This document shows positions 22,752-31,406 of a DNA stretch of 33,306 nucleotides, piece after piece. The stretch is from JAFGWO01 sp965603295 (GTDB taxonomy: Bacteria > BMS3Abin14). Numbering within the stretch: position 1 is the stretch's first letter; every line of letters begins with the position of its first letter. The DNA lies in contig CBFDCL010000016.1 in assembly GCA_965603295.1 (NCBI GenBank), forward strand, positions 1-33,306, in the 5' to 3' direction. The notes beneath the pieces were generated by a model. The model was not told where the DNA came from and made no database searches. It saw only the letters and a program-made list of their open reading frames with translations. The translations under genes and the position numbers were made by a program.

Positions 22752-25193
22752 ATGGCAAAAAAAACCAGGGCCCTGACCCCGAAGGATTTGCATTTCCACT
22801 GTGACACGGAACGCATCCCCATTCAAAACACCGACGACGCCCCACCTCTCGGGGGTCCCGTCGGCCAGGAACGGGCTATCAGAGCCATCGATTTCGGACT
22901 GCGGATAAATAACCCGGGCTACAACCTGTTTGCAGTGGGTGCGCCAGGGTGCGGGAAATCGTCCACGATAACCACCATGGTCGGGGAAATCGCCTCCGGG
23001 GAAGACATCCCTCTGGATTGGGCCTATGTATACAATTTCGAAAACCCGCGGAACCCCATCGCCCTTTCCATGCAGCCGGGTCAGGGAAGGATCTTCGTCA
23101 GGCAGATGAAAGAGCTGACGGAAATCCTCAAGAAAAACATTCCAGCCGCCCTCGAGGACAAAGACTTCGAAAGCCGTAAAGGCCAGATTGTTGACAGGGT
23201 GAACAGGGAGAACGGCGCCGATCTTGCCCGGTTCCAGAAGGAAGCACGAGAGGCTGGTTACGCCTTCGAACAGGTGGAAAAAGAGTTCGGATTCATCCCC
23301 CTGAAGGAGGGCAAAAAACTCCACAGGGAGGAGTTCGAAGCCCTGCCCGAAGAGGATAAAGCCCGATACAACGAATCTCTTCTGGCACTCCAGGAAGGAC
23401 TCAGGGAGATCACTCGGCAAGCTCACAAGAGGGATGAGGAAGCACGCCACAGGGTTGACGCACTATCCCGGGAACAGATCCGGTTCGCTGTGGAACCGTT
23501 CCTCGCGCTTATTCTCTCCTCCTTTTCAAACGACGAAAAGATCCTCCGCTACATAAAATACCTGATGGAAGACATTCTGGACCATTACCAGGAGTTTTTC
23601 CCGAACCAGGCCCCACACGCCCCGTTGGCCGCCGGAGGCATGGAGGGGGACCAGACTTTTTCAAAATACAAGGTCAACCTCATCGTGGACAGAACCGGGC
23701 AGGAAGGCGCACCGGTGGTCTATGAGAACCACCCCACATTTCAGAACCTCATCGGCAAAATGGAATATGTTTTTCAACTGGGCGTTGCCACCACGGGTTT
23801 CGAGAAGATCCAGCCGGGAGCCCTGCATCAGGCAAACGGGGGCTACCTGATTCTCGATGCCCTGGAGGTGCTTCGAAGCCCCTTCGCATGGGAAGCGATC
23901 AAGAACAGTCTCAAGTCCAGCCTGATCAAGATCGAGGACATGGGCGAGCAGCAGCGGATGTTCGCCACAGGATCGCTCAAACCGGAACCCATTCCCCTCA
24001 ATATAAAGGTTATCCTTATCGGAACCCCTCTGATCTACTATCGACTTCTGGCTTACGAGGAAGATTTCCGCAAACTGTTTAAAGTGAAAGCCGATTTCGG
24101 AAGCACGATGAAACGAACGGACGAAGCGATCCGGAATTATTCCCTTTTCATCGCGTCTCGTTGCAAAGAGGAAGGGTTATTGCCTTTCGATGCCTCGGCA
24201 ATGGGTGCGGTCATAGAGCATGGGGGCCGTCTTGCGGAGGACCAGGGGAGGCTCTCCACCAGTTTTTTCCAGATTACTGACCTCCTTCGAGAAGCCTCTT
24301 TCTGGGCCGGAGAGGAAAATGCCGGGATGGTTTCCCGTTCTCACGTGGCCACGGCCATACGAGAGAAGAAACACCGGTACGACAGCACGGAGGAGAGGTT
24401 GGGAGAACTCATCGGGGAAGGGACCCTGATGGTCAGCACCAGGGGGCAGGTGGTCGGCCAGGTAAACGGTTTGTCCGTCTACACAATGGGCGACTACCGG
24501 TTCGGCAAACCAACGCGCATCACTGCCAAGGTCTACCCCGGGAAAGCCGGCATGATCAATATCGAGCGGGAGGTGAAGCTTTCCGGGAATATCCATAACA
24601 AGGGAGTGATGATCGTCTCATCCTATCTGGCCATGCGGTACGCGGGTGATTTCCCCTTGAGCCTGAGTTCGTCCGTCACCTTTGAGCAGACTTACGACGA
24701 GGTGGAAGGCGACAGCGCCACCGCGGCCGAACTCATTGCCATGACTTCAGCGATTTCGGGCGTTCCGGTCTCCCAGGGAATGGCCATTACGGGTTCCATG
24801 GACCAGCATGGGAAAATCCAGCCGGTGGGCGGGATCAACGAGAAGATCGAGGGGTTTTTCGCGACCTGCCAGGACCACGGACTTGACGGGGAAAACGGTA
24901 TCGTCATTCCAAAGACAAACGTGAAAAACCTCATGCTGTCCGATGAGATTGTGAAAGCTGTGGGCAGCGGGGACTTTTCCATCTACGCCGTTGAGACCAT
25001 CGACGAGGCCATCGAACTTCTCACCGGCCTGAGGGCGGGGAACCGGGGAAAACGGGGGACTTTCCCGAAAAACAGTTTTAACCGGAAGGTCGAGGACCGG
25101 TTGCGGGAGCTGGCAGAGCAGGTAAGGGTCCCCGGGGAAGGGACGTCCGACACGGACAACGGGAACCGAGGGAACCGAAACCGGGATGATTGA
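22752..25193 (+). CDS. Lon-family (LonB-like) ATP-dependent protease
   Basis: The ATG at 22752 follows AAAGGAG. The 813-residue protein has Walker A GAPGCGKS (63-70), a long charged helical insert (about 120-300), and a second ATPase region with GGYLILDALEVLRSPFAWEA. The C-terminal Lon protease domain carries catalytic Ser655 in GDSATAAEL and Lys698 in GGINEKIEG. This is the organisation of the bacterial Lon-like AAA_32 proteases rather than classical LonA, as the LAN substrate domain is missing. It degrades damaged or regulatory proteins. A 41-codon membrane ORF overlaps its last codons. It is divergent from nhaA. Confidence 0.93.
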   Translation: MAKKTRALTPKDLHFHCDTERIPIQNTDDAPPLGGPVGQERAIRAIDFGLRINNPGYNLFAVGAPGCGKSSTITTMVGEIASGEDIPLDWAYVYNFENPRNPIALSMQPGQGRIFVRQMKELTEILKKNIPAALEDKDFESRKGQIVDRVNRENGADLARFQKEAREAGYAFEQVEKEFGFIPLKEGKKLHREEFEALPEEDKARYNESLLALQEGLREITRQAHKRDEEARHRVDALSREQIRFAVEPFLALILSSFSNDEKILRYIKYLMEDILDHYQEFFPNQAPHAPLAAGGMEGDQTFSKYKVNLIVDRTGQEGAPVVYENHPTFQNLIGKMEYVFQLGVATTGFEKIQPGALHQANGGYLILDALEVLRSPFAWEAIKNSLKSSLIKIEDMGEQQRMFATGSLKPEPIPLNIKVILIGTPLIYYRLLAYEEDFRKLFKVKADFGSTMKRTDEAIRNYSLFIASRCKEEGLLPFDASAMGAVIEHGGRLAEDQGRLSTSFFQITDLLREASFWAGEENAGMVSRSHVATAIREKKHRYDSTEERLGELIGEGTLMVSTRGQVVGQVNGLSVYTMGDYRFGKPTRITAKVYPGKAGMINIEREVKLSGNIHNKGVMIVSSYLAMRYAGDFPLSLSSSVTFEQTYDEVEGDSATAAELIAMTSAISGVPVSQGMAITGSMDQHGKIQPVGGINEKIEGFFATCQDHGLDGENGIVIPKTNVKNLMLSDEIVKAVGSGDFSIYAVETIDEAIELLTGLRAGNRGKRGTFPKNSFNRKVEDRLRELAEQVRVPGEGTSDTDNGNRGNRNRDD

Positions 25194-25311
25194 TTTATCT
25201 TCCTTTTTTGACAGCCTGTTTCAGTTCGGTTCCCGACGTCTTCTTGGCGGCGTTTTGATCCTGGTAGTGACTATTCTCCTCGTGGTCCTGAACAGAAAAG
25301 GGGAACAATAG
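25186..25311 (+). CDS. 41-residue single-span membrane micro-protein overlapping the Lon gene
   Basis: The frame begins ATG at 25186, eight bases inside the end of the protease gene, and reads MIDLSSFFDSLFQFGSRRLL. It continues with GGVLILVVTILLVVLNRKGE. One strong transmembrane helix (about residues 20-36) is flanked by positive residues on both sides. There is only a distant GAGG, so translation would depend on coupling to the upstream stop. The composition is coherent with a small membrane protein and not with random sequence. A membrane adaptor or recruiter for the protease is a guess from context. Confidence 0.55.
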   Translation: MIDLSSFFDSLFQFGSRRLLGGVLILVVTILLVVLNRKGEQ

Positions 25312-25327
25312 GCCAAAGAAATAGGGC

Positions 25328-25465
25328 AATTGAGAATTGAGGATTGAGAGTTGAGAATCAGATCTCAGATCTCAGAACTGGTAAAGTGCACATGTGCACC
25401 GGTGCACTGGTGCACTGATGTAAAAACCGCAACTTCAAACCTCAAACTTTCAAACTTCCAAACTC
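25328..25465. repeat. Dispersed composite repeat, copy 2, with ATTGAG left arm
   Basis: AATTGAGAATTGAGGATTGA occupies the left side. 25362-25465 then matches 19825-19929 in the same orientation, including the palindrome GTGCACATGTGCAC and the right-hand CAAACTTTCAAACTTCC words. It fills the gap between the protease/micro-protein pair and the coiled-coil gene. Confidence 0.85.
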
Positions 25466-25575
25466 TTCCTTAACCGCTTCATCCGGCGAACAAACCTCTT
25501 GCCTGAACTGGAAGTTATAATATTATTATGGGATTGGTGGCATGGGTTGAAACGTAGATCTGTCAAGGGGGGATT

Positions 25576-25866
25576 ATGGACGAAAACGCGAAAAAAGCCC
25601 GCGAACAACTGCGAACACAGTTGGAGGAAGAATCGGAAAACCTTCTGGAGGAGTTTCTTGAAAAACGGATGGATGCCCTCGTTGAGAAAGTCCGGACACT
25701 TCTGGAGGAAGAGGCGGACAGCTGGATCGAGGAGGAGTGCCGCAAACAGATGGAGACTTTCAAATCGAAAGTGAGATGTCAGCTCAAAGAAGAAGCGGGG
25801 GAATGGGTCGAGGAAGAACTCCGGAGAAGGACCGAGGAGATCAGGAAAAGAAGCAAGGGATTATAA
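25576..25866 (+). CDS. Hypothetical coiled-coil protein
   Basis: The ATG at 25576 follows AGGGGGG. All 96 residues appear helical and highly charged (QLRTQLEEESENLLEEFLEK; DALVEKVRTLLEEEADSWIE). Glu and Lys/Arg repeat with heptad spacing, and there is an internal duplication: EEEADSWIEEECRKQMETF and EEAGEWVEEELRRRTEEI are similar. Long alpha-helical dimerisation is likely. It resembles small apolipoprotein-like or phasin-like proteins but cannot be assigned. A TATAAT hexamer lies at 25516-25521, about 55 bases upstream, without a clear -35 partner. Confidence 0.7.
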   Translation: MDENAKKAREQLRTQLEEESENLLEEFLEKRMDALVEKVRTLLEEEADSWIEEECRKQMETFKSKVRCQLKEEAGEWVEEELRRRTEEIRKRSKGL

Positions 25867-26164
25867 ATCTGGTACTTTTTTCTTAACCCCATTCCTCGAT
25901 GGTCCGTGGTTCCCCGACGTCGTACGGGGGTTACGGGTCCGGTGTTTCCCCTTGATTTCTAGGGACGCCCGATTTAGAATTCTACCCCTTTCGGATCCAG
26001 AGTGGTCTTCCGAGTCCGGGGGCCGGCCCGGCTGAAGAACCGTGTCTCGTGACATCACCCGATTCATCAGAAACTGCGGCGGATATGGAAACAGATTCAC
26101 CACAGGACTGTCGACGCGCTCCTGGCCGGGAGATGGAATTTCAGGGTGAAATGAGGAAAGAGCG
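25867..26164. other. Intergenic region before carboxylase genes
   Basis: About 300 bases without a supported gene. A long minus-strand frame exists here but has no ribosome site and no recognisable protein. Promoters for the carboxylase pair presumably lie here. I did not find a convincing -35/-10 pair. Confidence 0.4.
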
Positions 26165-27619
26165 ATGAAAAATTTCAAACGGATACTGGTGGCCAACCGG
26201 GGTGTCTCGGCTGTCAGGGTCATGCATACCTGCCGGGATCTGAAGATCCCAACTACCGCTGTTTACAGCACACCGGACCGTCTCGGGCACCACGTGTTCA
26301 TGGCTGACGAGGCGGTACACATCGGGGAAGCCCTCCCGGCCGAATCCTATCTCAACCAGGAAAAACTCATCGGGGCCGCACGGAAGAACGGCTGTGACGC
26401 CATCCATCCCGGGTGGGGGTTCCTGTCGGAAAACGCCGAGTTCGCCGCTCTGGTCCGGGACGAAGGACTCACCTGGATTGGCCCTCCCTCCGAGGTCATC
26501 CGAAGCACGGGGGACAAAGCCCACGCCCGGGAGATCGCCCGGGGAGCCGGGGTGCCCGTTGTCCCCGGGATGGAAGGGGTCCAGGATGCCGCCGAGGCGC
26601 TGACCTGGATGAGGGAGAACCAGGTGGGCTACCCCGTGATGATCAAGGCGGCCTCCGGCGGGGGTGGGAGAGGGCTTGTGCGCGTGGATCGAGAGGAGGG
26701 GCTCGAGCAGGCGATTTCCCAGGCACGGTCGGAGGCTGAAAAAGCCTTCGGGAGTGGTTTACTCATCCTCGAGAAGTTCATCGAGAAGGCCCGTCATATC
26801 GAGGTCCAGATCCTGGCCGACCAGGAGGGCAACATCGTCCATCTCAACGAACGGGAATGCACCATCCAGCGGCGGAACCAGAAGGTCCTTGAGGAAACAC
26901 CGTCCCCGTCCCTGGATGAAGACCTCCGGCAGGAGATCTGCACCCAGGCCGTGACCCTGATGAAAGCCATCGGTTACCAGTCCGTGGGAACCGTGGAGTT
27001 CATCTTCGATTCCAACGACCGGAAATATTATTTCCTCGAGGTCAACACCAGGCTTCAGGTGGAGCACGGCATCACCGAACTGTGCACGGGGTTTGATCTT
27101 GCCGGATGCATGATCGACGTCGCCCGGGGAAAGGCCCTGGGGTTCACCCAGGAGGATATCCAGCCCAACCGCTGGGCCGTTGAGGTCCGGCTTAACGCGG
27201 AGGACCCAGAAACCTTCGGGCCATCCTTCGGGACGATCCGCAGACTGCGTGTCCCGGAGGGTCCCAATCTCAGAATTTACTCCGGCGTATACGAGGGGGC
27301 GGAGGTTCCCCCATATTACGATTCCCTCCTGATGTTGATCATGAGTACCGGCCATAACAGAGAGGATGCTCTGAACGTCATGGACCGCGCCCTGGGCCGC
27401 AGCCTGAGGGTTGAGGGCGTAAAAACACTCAAGCCCCTTTTGACAAGCATCATCCGACACCCTGCTTTCCGGGAGGGAGAATTTTCCACAGCATTTATCG
27501 AGGAAAACCACCCGGATTTGATCAAGACTTTCCGTATTCCGGGAAGCGAAGATGAACTTCTCAAAATCGCCAAGTACATGGCGGAAGTCTCCGCCCTGGG
27601 ACCCCGGTCCTGGGTTTGA
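26165..27619 (+). CDS. Biotin carboxylase subunit (acetyl-CoA/pyruvate carboxylase family)
   Basis: KRILVANRGVSAVRVMHTCR and CDAIHPGWGFLSENAEFAAL are the N-terminal signatures. PVMIKAASGGGGRGLVRV is the ATP-grasp glycine-rich loop, and HIEVQILADQEGNIVHLNER followed by ECTIQRRNQK are the catalytic and biotin/bicarbonate residues. The late EVNTRLQVEHGITE has Gly where most relatives have Pro. Length, 484 residues, is usual for a separate subunit. The gene precedes the carboxyltransferase/biotin-carrier gene by nine bases, so the two form an operon. The subunit carboxylates biotin with ATP and bicarbonate. The fusion or splitting resembles 5S/PycA-PycB arrangements. Confidence 0.92.
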   Translation: MKNFKRILVANRGVSAVRVMHTCRDLKIPTTAVYSTPDRLGHHVFMADEAVHIGEALPAESYLNQEKLIGAARKNGCDAIHPGWGFLSENAEFAALVRDEGLTWIGPPSEVIRSTGDKAHAREIARGAGVPVVPGMEGVQDAAEALTWMRENQVGYPVMIKAASGGGGRGLVRVDREEGLEQAISQARSEAEKAFGSGLLILEKFIEKARHIEVQILADQEGNIVHLNERECTIQRRNQKVLEETPSPSLDEDLRQEICTQAVTLMKAIGYQSVGTVEFIFDSNDRKYYFLEVNTRLQVEHGITELCTGFDLAGCMIDVARGKALGFTQEDIQPNRWAVEVRLNAEDPETFGPSFGTIRRLRVPEGPNLRIYSGVYEGAEVPPYYDSLLMLIMSTGHNREDALNVMDRALGRSLRVEGVKTLKPLLTSIIRHPAFREGEFSTAFIEENHPDLIKTFRIPGSEDELLKIAKYMAEVSALGPRSWV

Positions 27620-27628
27620 GGTCCTGTT

Positions 27629-29713
27629 ATGAATGAGAAAAACCTGTTTAAACCCGGTATGTCTCCGGGAGAGATGATCAGGAAAGTCCGGTCCCTCCCC
27701 GGTGTGGCGATCACCTCCACCGGGATGAGAGACGCCGGACAATCCGATTTTAAAAACCGGCATCGGATCCACGATCTGGCCACCCTGGCACCTTATTACG
27801 AGGACATGGATCTGTTCAGTGCCGAAGTACACGGCGGTGCCCGGTGGCACGTGGGGATCATGAACCGGAAGGAGAGCCCCTTCGAGGAAACGGCTATCCT
27901 GAGAGAAAAGATGCCAAGCGTCCTTCTTCAAACCCTGGTGCGGGAGACAAACCTCTGGGGGTATCGCCCCTATCCGAAAAACGTTATCAAATACGTGGTC
28001 CCGCGGGTCGACATCGATGTCTGGCGCTGTTTTTCCTTCCTGAACGATGTCCGGAACATGCGCCCCATCTGCGAAGTGGTCATGGAGAGGGACCTGCTGT
28101 TTGAACCCTGCATCTCCTTTACCCAGTCCGATTGGGCCACCAACGAATATTATCTCAGCGTGGTGGACGATATCGTGGACCTTTGCGGGGGCATCGACGA
28201 GATCGTCATGTGCATCAAGGACATGGCTGGTGTCGGGAGCCCCGAAAGGATGCGGGAACTGGTGGATATTATTCTCCAGAAGTACCCCGACATGGTGATC
28301 CAGTATCACCGCCACTCCACCGATGCCCTGGCCCTCCCCGCCCTCCTTGCGGCGGCCCAGGCCGGTGCAAAACTACTCGATGCCCAGGAAGACTCCCTGA
28401 CCCGTTTTTACGGTCAGGCCCCTATCCTTTCACTCCATGCCTACCTGGAAGAAGCGGGTATCCCGGTACACCTGAACCGTCCTGAAGCCGAAGCCGCGGT
28501 CCAGAAAGCCCGGGATTGGGTCCGTCTTTACGGGTGGGCGGAATCCCCGTTTAAAGGGTTCGACCACAATGTCGTCCGTCACCGGATGCCCGGAGGCGCG
28601 TTCCCCAGCTCTTTCGAGCAGGCGGAGCAGGGCGGATTCCTCCATCTCATGCCGATGATCCTGGAGGTTATGACACTGTACAACCAGGTCATCCATTATT
28701 TCGACGTTACGCCGGGATCCCAGATGACCTGGGTTACCTGCAGCGGCCTCGTGAACCGGTACGCCAAGGAGTTCGGCCTGGCCGGTGTGGATCGTCTCAT
28801 CGCCCTTCTCAGAAAGTTCATCGAGGAGGCCGGGCAGGACCTGGACAAAATGGATGATCAGGAGAGGGAAGAGGTCCTGGGCATGTTCGAGTCCGCTCCG
28901 GGGGATGTTAAAAACCTTCTCCTGGGTGGTTACGGAAAACTCCCGGTCGGGTGGCCGGCTGACTGGGTCTACCAGAGCGCTTTCGGCGACGCCTGGGAGG
29001 AGAAGATCGATGAGAGAACCGAAAAGTCCCCTCTTGACTCCACCACCGACGAGGATCTTTCACGCCTGAGGGCGGAACTGGCCGAGAAGCTGGGGTGGGA
29101 GCCCACGGAAGAGGAGTTCATCCTTTACCTGATGCACCCGAAAGACACCGTTGAGATGGTTGAATTCCGGGAAGAATACGGCCAGGTTTCCCTGGTCCTT
29201 CCCACGGACGTCTGGCTTTCCGGCCTGACGCGTCCCGGGGAAAAGGTGGATTTCGAGGTTGACAACAAACCTTACAGCATCGAAATGGTCTCCGTCGGGG
29301 AGGAATTCGACGGGTACATTCCCGTGGTTCTCAAGATCAACAACCAGACGAGGGTCTTTTCGGTGGAGACCCCGAGGGTGGTCAAGGTCGAGGTCAGGAT
29401 GGCAAAAGCCGAGCACGAGGTGGGATCACCGATTACGGGCACAGTCTGGAGACTCGGAAACACGGCCAGGGGCACCCTGTCCGTGGGAGACATTATCCAC
29501 GAGGGCGAGGAGATCGCCAACATCGAGGCCATGAAAATGGAAAACGCCATCACCTCCCCCTTTGACGGCCGGATTTCCGAGATCTGCTTCGGGCTCAACG
29601 ACTCGGTTGTGGAGGGCCAGCTGCTGTTCGTTCTCGAGAAAGGGCAGGTGCAGGCCGTACGGGAGGAAGCAGCCCGGGAAGAAGTCAACATGGAAGAAAT
29701 GCCAATGGACTGA
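27629..29713 (+). CDS. Carboxyltransferase subunit with biotin carrier domain (PycB/OadA-like)
   Basis: The 694-residue product has an HMGL-like carboxyltransferase barrel. CIKDMAGVGSPE supplies the lysine that is carbamylated in the family, and YHRHSTDALALPALLAAAQA supplies the HxH metal pair. It is followed by the PYC/OADA C-terminal part (VRHRMPGGAFPSSFEQAEQG) and a biotinyl domain with EAMKMEN, in which Lys636 is biotinylated. The usual RDAHQS active-site motif is written RDAGQS, so a histidine is missing. Reaction in relatives: carboxylation of pyruvate or the reverse decarboxylation of oxaloacetate. The direct partner is the biotin carboxylase upstream. Substrate preference cannot be read here. 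Confidence 0.88.
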   Translation: MNEKNLFKPGMSPGEMIRKVRSLPGVAITSTGMRDAGQSDFKNRHRIHDLATLAPYYEDMDLFSAEVHGGARWHVGIMNRKESPFEETAILREKMPSVLLQTLVRETNLWGYRPYPKNVIKYVVPRVDIDVWRCFSFLNDVRNMRPICEVVMERDLLFEPCISFTQSDWATNEYYLSVVDDIVDLCGGIDEIVMCIKDMAGVGSPERMRELVDIILQKYPDMVIQYHRHSTDALALPALLAAAQAGAKLLDAQEDSLTRFYGQAPILSLHAYLEEAGIPVHLNRPEAEAAVQKARDWVRLYGWAESPFKGFDHNVVRHRMPGGAFPSSFEQAEQGGFLHLMPMILEVMTLYNQVIHYFDVTPGSQMTWVTCSGLVNRYAKEFGLAGVDRLIALLRKFIEEAGQDLDKMDDQEREEVLGMFESAPGDVKNLLLGGYGKLPVGWPADWVYQSAFGDAWEEKIDERTEKSPLDSTTDEDLSRLRAELAEKLGWEPTEEEFILYLMHPKDTVEMVEFREEYGQVSLVLPTDVWLSGLTRPGEKVDFEVDNKPYSIEMVSVGEEFDGYIPVVLKINNQTRVFSVETPRVVKVEVRMAKAEHEVGSPITGTVWRLGNTARGTLSVGDIIHEGEEIANIEAMKMENAITSPFDGRISEICFGLNDSVVEGQLLFVLEKGQVQAVREEAAREEVNMEEMPMD

Positions 29714-29812
29714 TCGATCCAAGATGCAGTTCCTCCCTCCAACTGGGCACGTTTTTTCGAGTCCCTGAACTCCGTTGTTTATAAGTAACAAAGCATATGG
29801 ACGCGGTGACTG

Positions 29813-31156
29813 ATGACCAGGAATGACGAAGAATCCGATCTTTCAGCTTGCATATGCTGCAACGGTGAATTGCAGGAGATCGGTCGAGCCAGACAGCTTG
29901 CTTCCAGGGCTGGCCTTTTGATTGCGGCCGATGGGGGAGCAAGATTCCTGGCCGCGATGGACCTTACACCGCATGCAATTATCGGCGACATGGACTCCCT
30001 GGGCCAGGACCCTTGGACAGGTGATCAAAATATTCAGAGGGTGACCTTTCCGAAGGACAAGGATCGATCCGACACTGAACTGGCTGTCGAGTGGGCCTTT
30101 GAACAGGGCGCGACACAAGTGCTGCTGCTGGGGGCATGGGGAGGACGGATAGACCATTCCCTTGGGAATAGCGCCCTTTTACTTCAACACCCTGGCCGGG
30201 TGGCGTTGTGGAATAACGGTGTCCTCACTCAGGCTGTTGTCGCCGGTCAGTGTGTTTCTTTTCAGACCTCTCCAAACGCTCTGGTATCCCTCATCCCCTT
30301 TGCGAAGAACACTCTGGTGAGAACGACGGGTCTGGAATTTGCCCGGAACGATGAACCCCTCAAATACGCAACGCACGGGTTAAGCAACGTGTCGATCAGT
30401 GAGGTTTGCTCAATAATGGTAAACCGTGGACAGGTCATCCTTTGCGTGGAAGGACAAAAAAACATGGTTGGAAAGTTGACGAATTCTGCCGGGAGCCTGT
30501 TCGATTTCGGTCCCATGGCCAACGAGTATGAAAGCTGGTACGAAACACCCGAGGGCCAGAAGTGTGATCTTATTCAGAAACAGGATGTGCGCAAGTTTCT
30601 TCCGCCGGTCCGGGATTTTACGAAGCTTTTGGACGTGGGATGCGGAACCGGCCACTGGAGCGGTTTCTTCTGGTCACTGGGTTATGCCGTTCACGGGATC
30701 GATATTTCCGAAAAGATGACCCTCGTGGCGCAAAAAACCGTACCAGAGTGCGTGTTCAACGTTGCCAACGCGTGCGCCCTTCCATTTCCGGATGCTTCCT
30801 TCGACATCGTCGTATCGATGGCGGCGCTTGAGTTTATCCCCGACGCACTCGCCGCAGTGCAGGAAATGGCCCGCTGTACCAGGTCAGGAGGGATCATGTT
30901 GATCGGAACGTTAAACCGGCTCGCTCCGATAAATCGGGACCGTTTGCAAAAAGGTGAGGAACCCTATGTTTCCGGAAATCTGTTTTCACCCGATGAACTC
31001 GAGGATCTGATTTCCCCCTGGGGTGAGACCCGCATAGTGGCCTCTTCTCAAATGAATGAAGCACCGGGTCCTATGGCCCTTGAGACGGATCACCGATCCG
31101 TTTCACCAGGAAGCCTCATGGGGCCGTTCATCGTTGCAGAGGTAAGACGGGCCTGA
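29813..31156 (+). CDS. Thiamine pyrophosphokinase - SAM methyltransferase fusion
   Basis: Residues 1-~218 match thiamine diphosphokinase. AADGGARFLAAMDLTPHAII is followed by GDMDSL (nucleotide and Mg binding), FPKDKDRSDTELAVEWAFE and LLLGAWGGRIDHSLGN (thiamine pocket). After a short linker, residues ~235-447 form a class I methyltransferase: LLDVGCGTGHWSGFFWSLGY (motif I, 272-280), VHGIDIS, ANACALPFPDASFDIVVSMA and EMARCTRSGGIMLIGTLN. The frame is continuous with no internal stop or weak join, so the fusion looks genuine. Three cysteines (CICC) near the N-terminus are unusual. The ATG at 29813 lacks a strong ribosome site. The TPK domain makes thiamine diphosphate; the methyl acceptor is unknown. 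Confidence 0.82.
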   Translation: MTRNDEESDLSACICCNGELQEIGRARQLASRAGLLIAADGGARFLAAMDLTPHAIIGDMDSLGQDPWTGDQNIQRVTFPKDKDRSDTELAVEWAFEQGATQVLLLGAWGGRIDHSLGNSALLLQHPGRVALWNNGVLTQAVVAGQCVSFQTSPNALVSLIPFAKNTLVRTTGLEFARNDEPLKYATHGLSNVSISEVCSIMVNRGQVILCVEGQKNMVGKLTNSAGSLFDFGPMANEYESWYETPEGQKCDLIQKQDVRKFLPPVRDFTKLLDVGCGTGHWSGFFWSLGYAVHGIDISEKMTLVAQKTVPECVFNVANACALPFPDASFDIVVSMAALEFIPDALAAVQEMARCTRSGGIMLIGTLNRLAPINRDRLQKGEEPYVSGNLFSPDELEDLISPWGETRIVASSQMNEAPGPMALETDHRSVSPGSLMGPFIVAEVRRA

Positions 31157-31242
31157 GTAAACCGTTCCCTGCTAATGGATGCCGCTACTGGAAAACCGAT
31201 CGATGGTGGAATCGGGGAGAAATGAAGGCCGGGATCGGCCGT

Positions 31243-31261
31243 ATCCGGAAAACGGATTTTT
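31243..31261 (+). terminator. Weak candidate terminator
   Basis: ATCCG-GAAAA-CGGAT has a 5-bp stem with five T residues from its last base on. A second hairpin (GGCCG-GGAT-CGGCC) lies just ahead. It is 87 bases after the fusion gene, in the 250-base gap before the convergent NifX-like gene. The short stem lowers confidence. Confidence 0.35.
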
Positions 31262-31406
31262 CCCGAGAAAGGTTCACTGACACGACTGGGAAAAACCCGG
31301 CGTACCCTTTTTTGGATTTTCTACAAAACCAAGGCAATGGAAGCCTAACCTGAGACTATTCGAAAATACCGTTCCGGTTTTATTCTGGAATGTAAATGGG
31401 AAAAAC

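Noticed and set aside
25516..25521. TATAAT as a full promoter for the coiled-coil gene
   Set aside because: The -10 is perfect, but the only TTG-type -35 is 11 bases away and nothing suitable lies at 16-18 bases; listed as unproven.
25528..25557. Nine-codon ORF (ATG at 25528) behind the TATAAT at 25516
   Set aside because: Too short and without recognisable features; kept only as part of the promoter comparison with 4655-4670.
26759..28315. 518-codon minus-strand frame across the carboxylase genes
   Set aside because: It is antisense to two clearly recognised genes, shows no known domain and has no ribosome site; long shadows are common opposite GC-rich genes.
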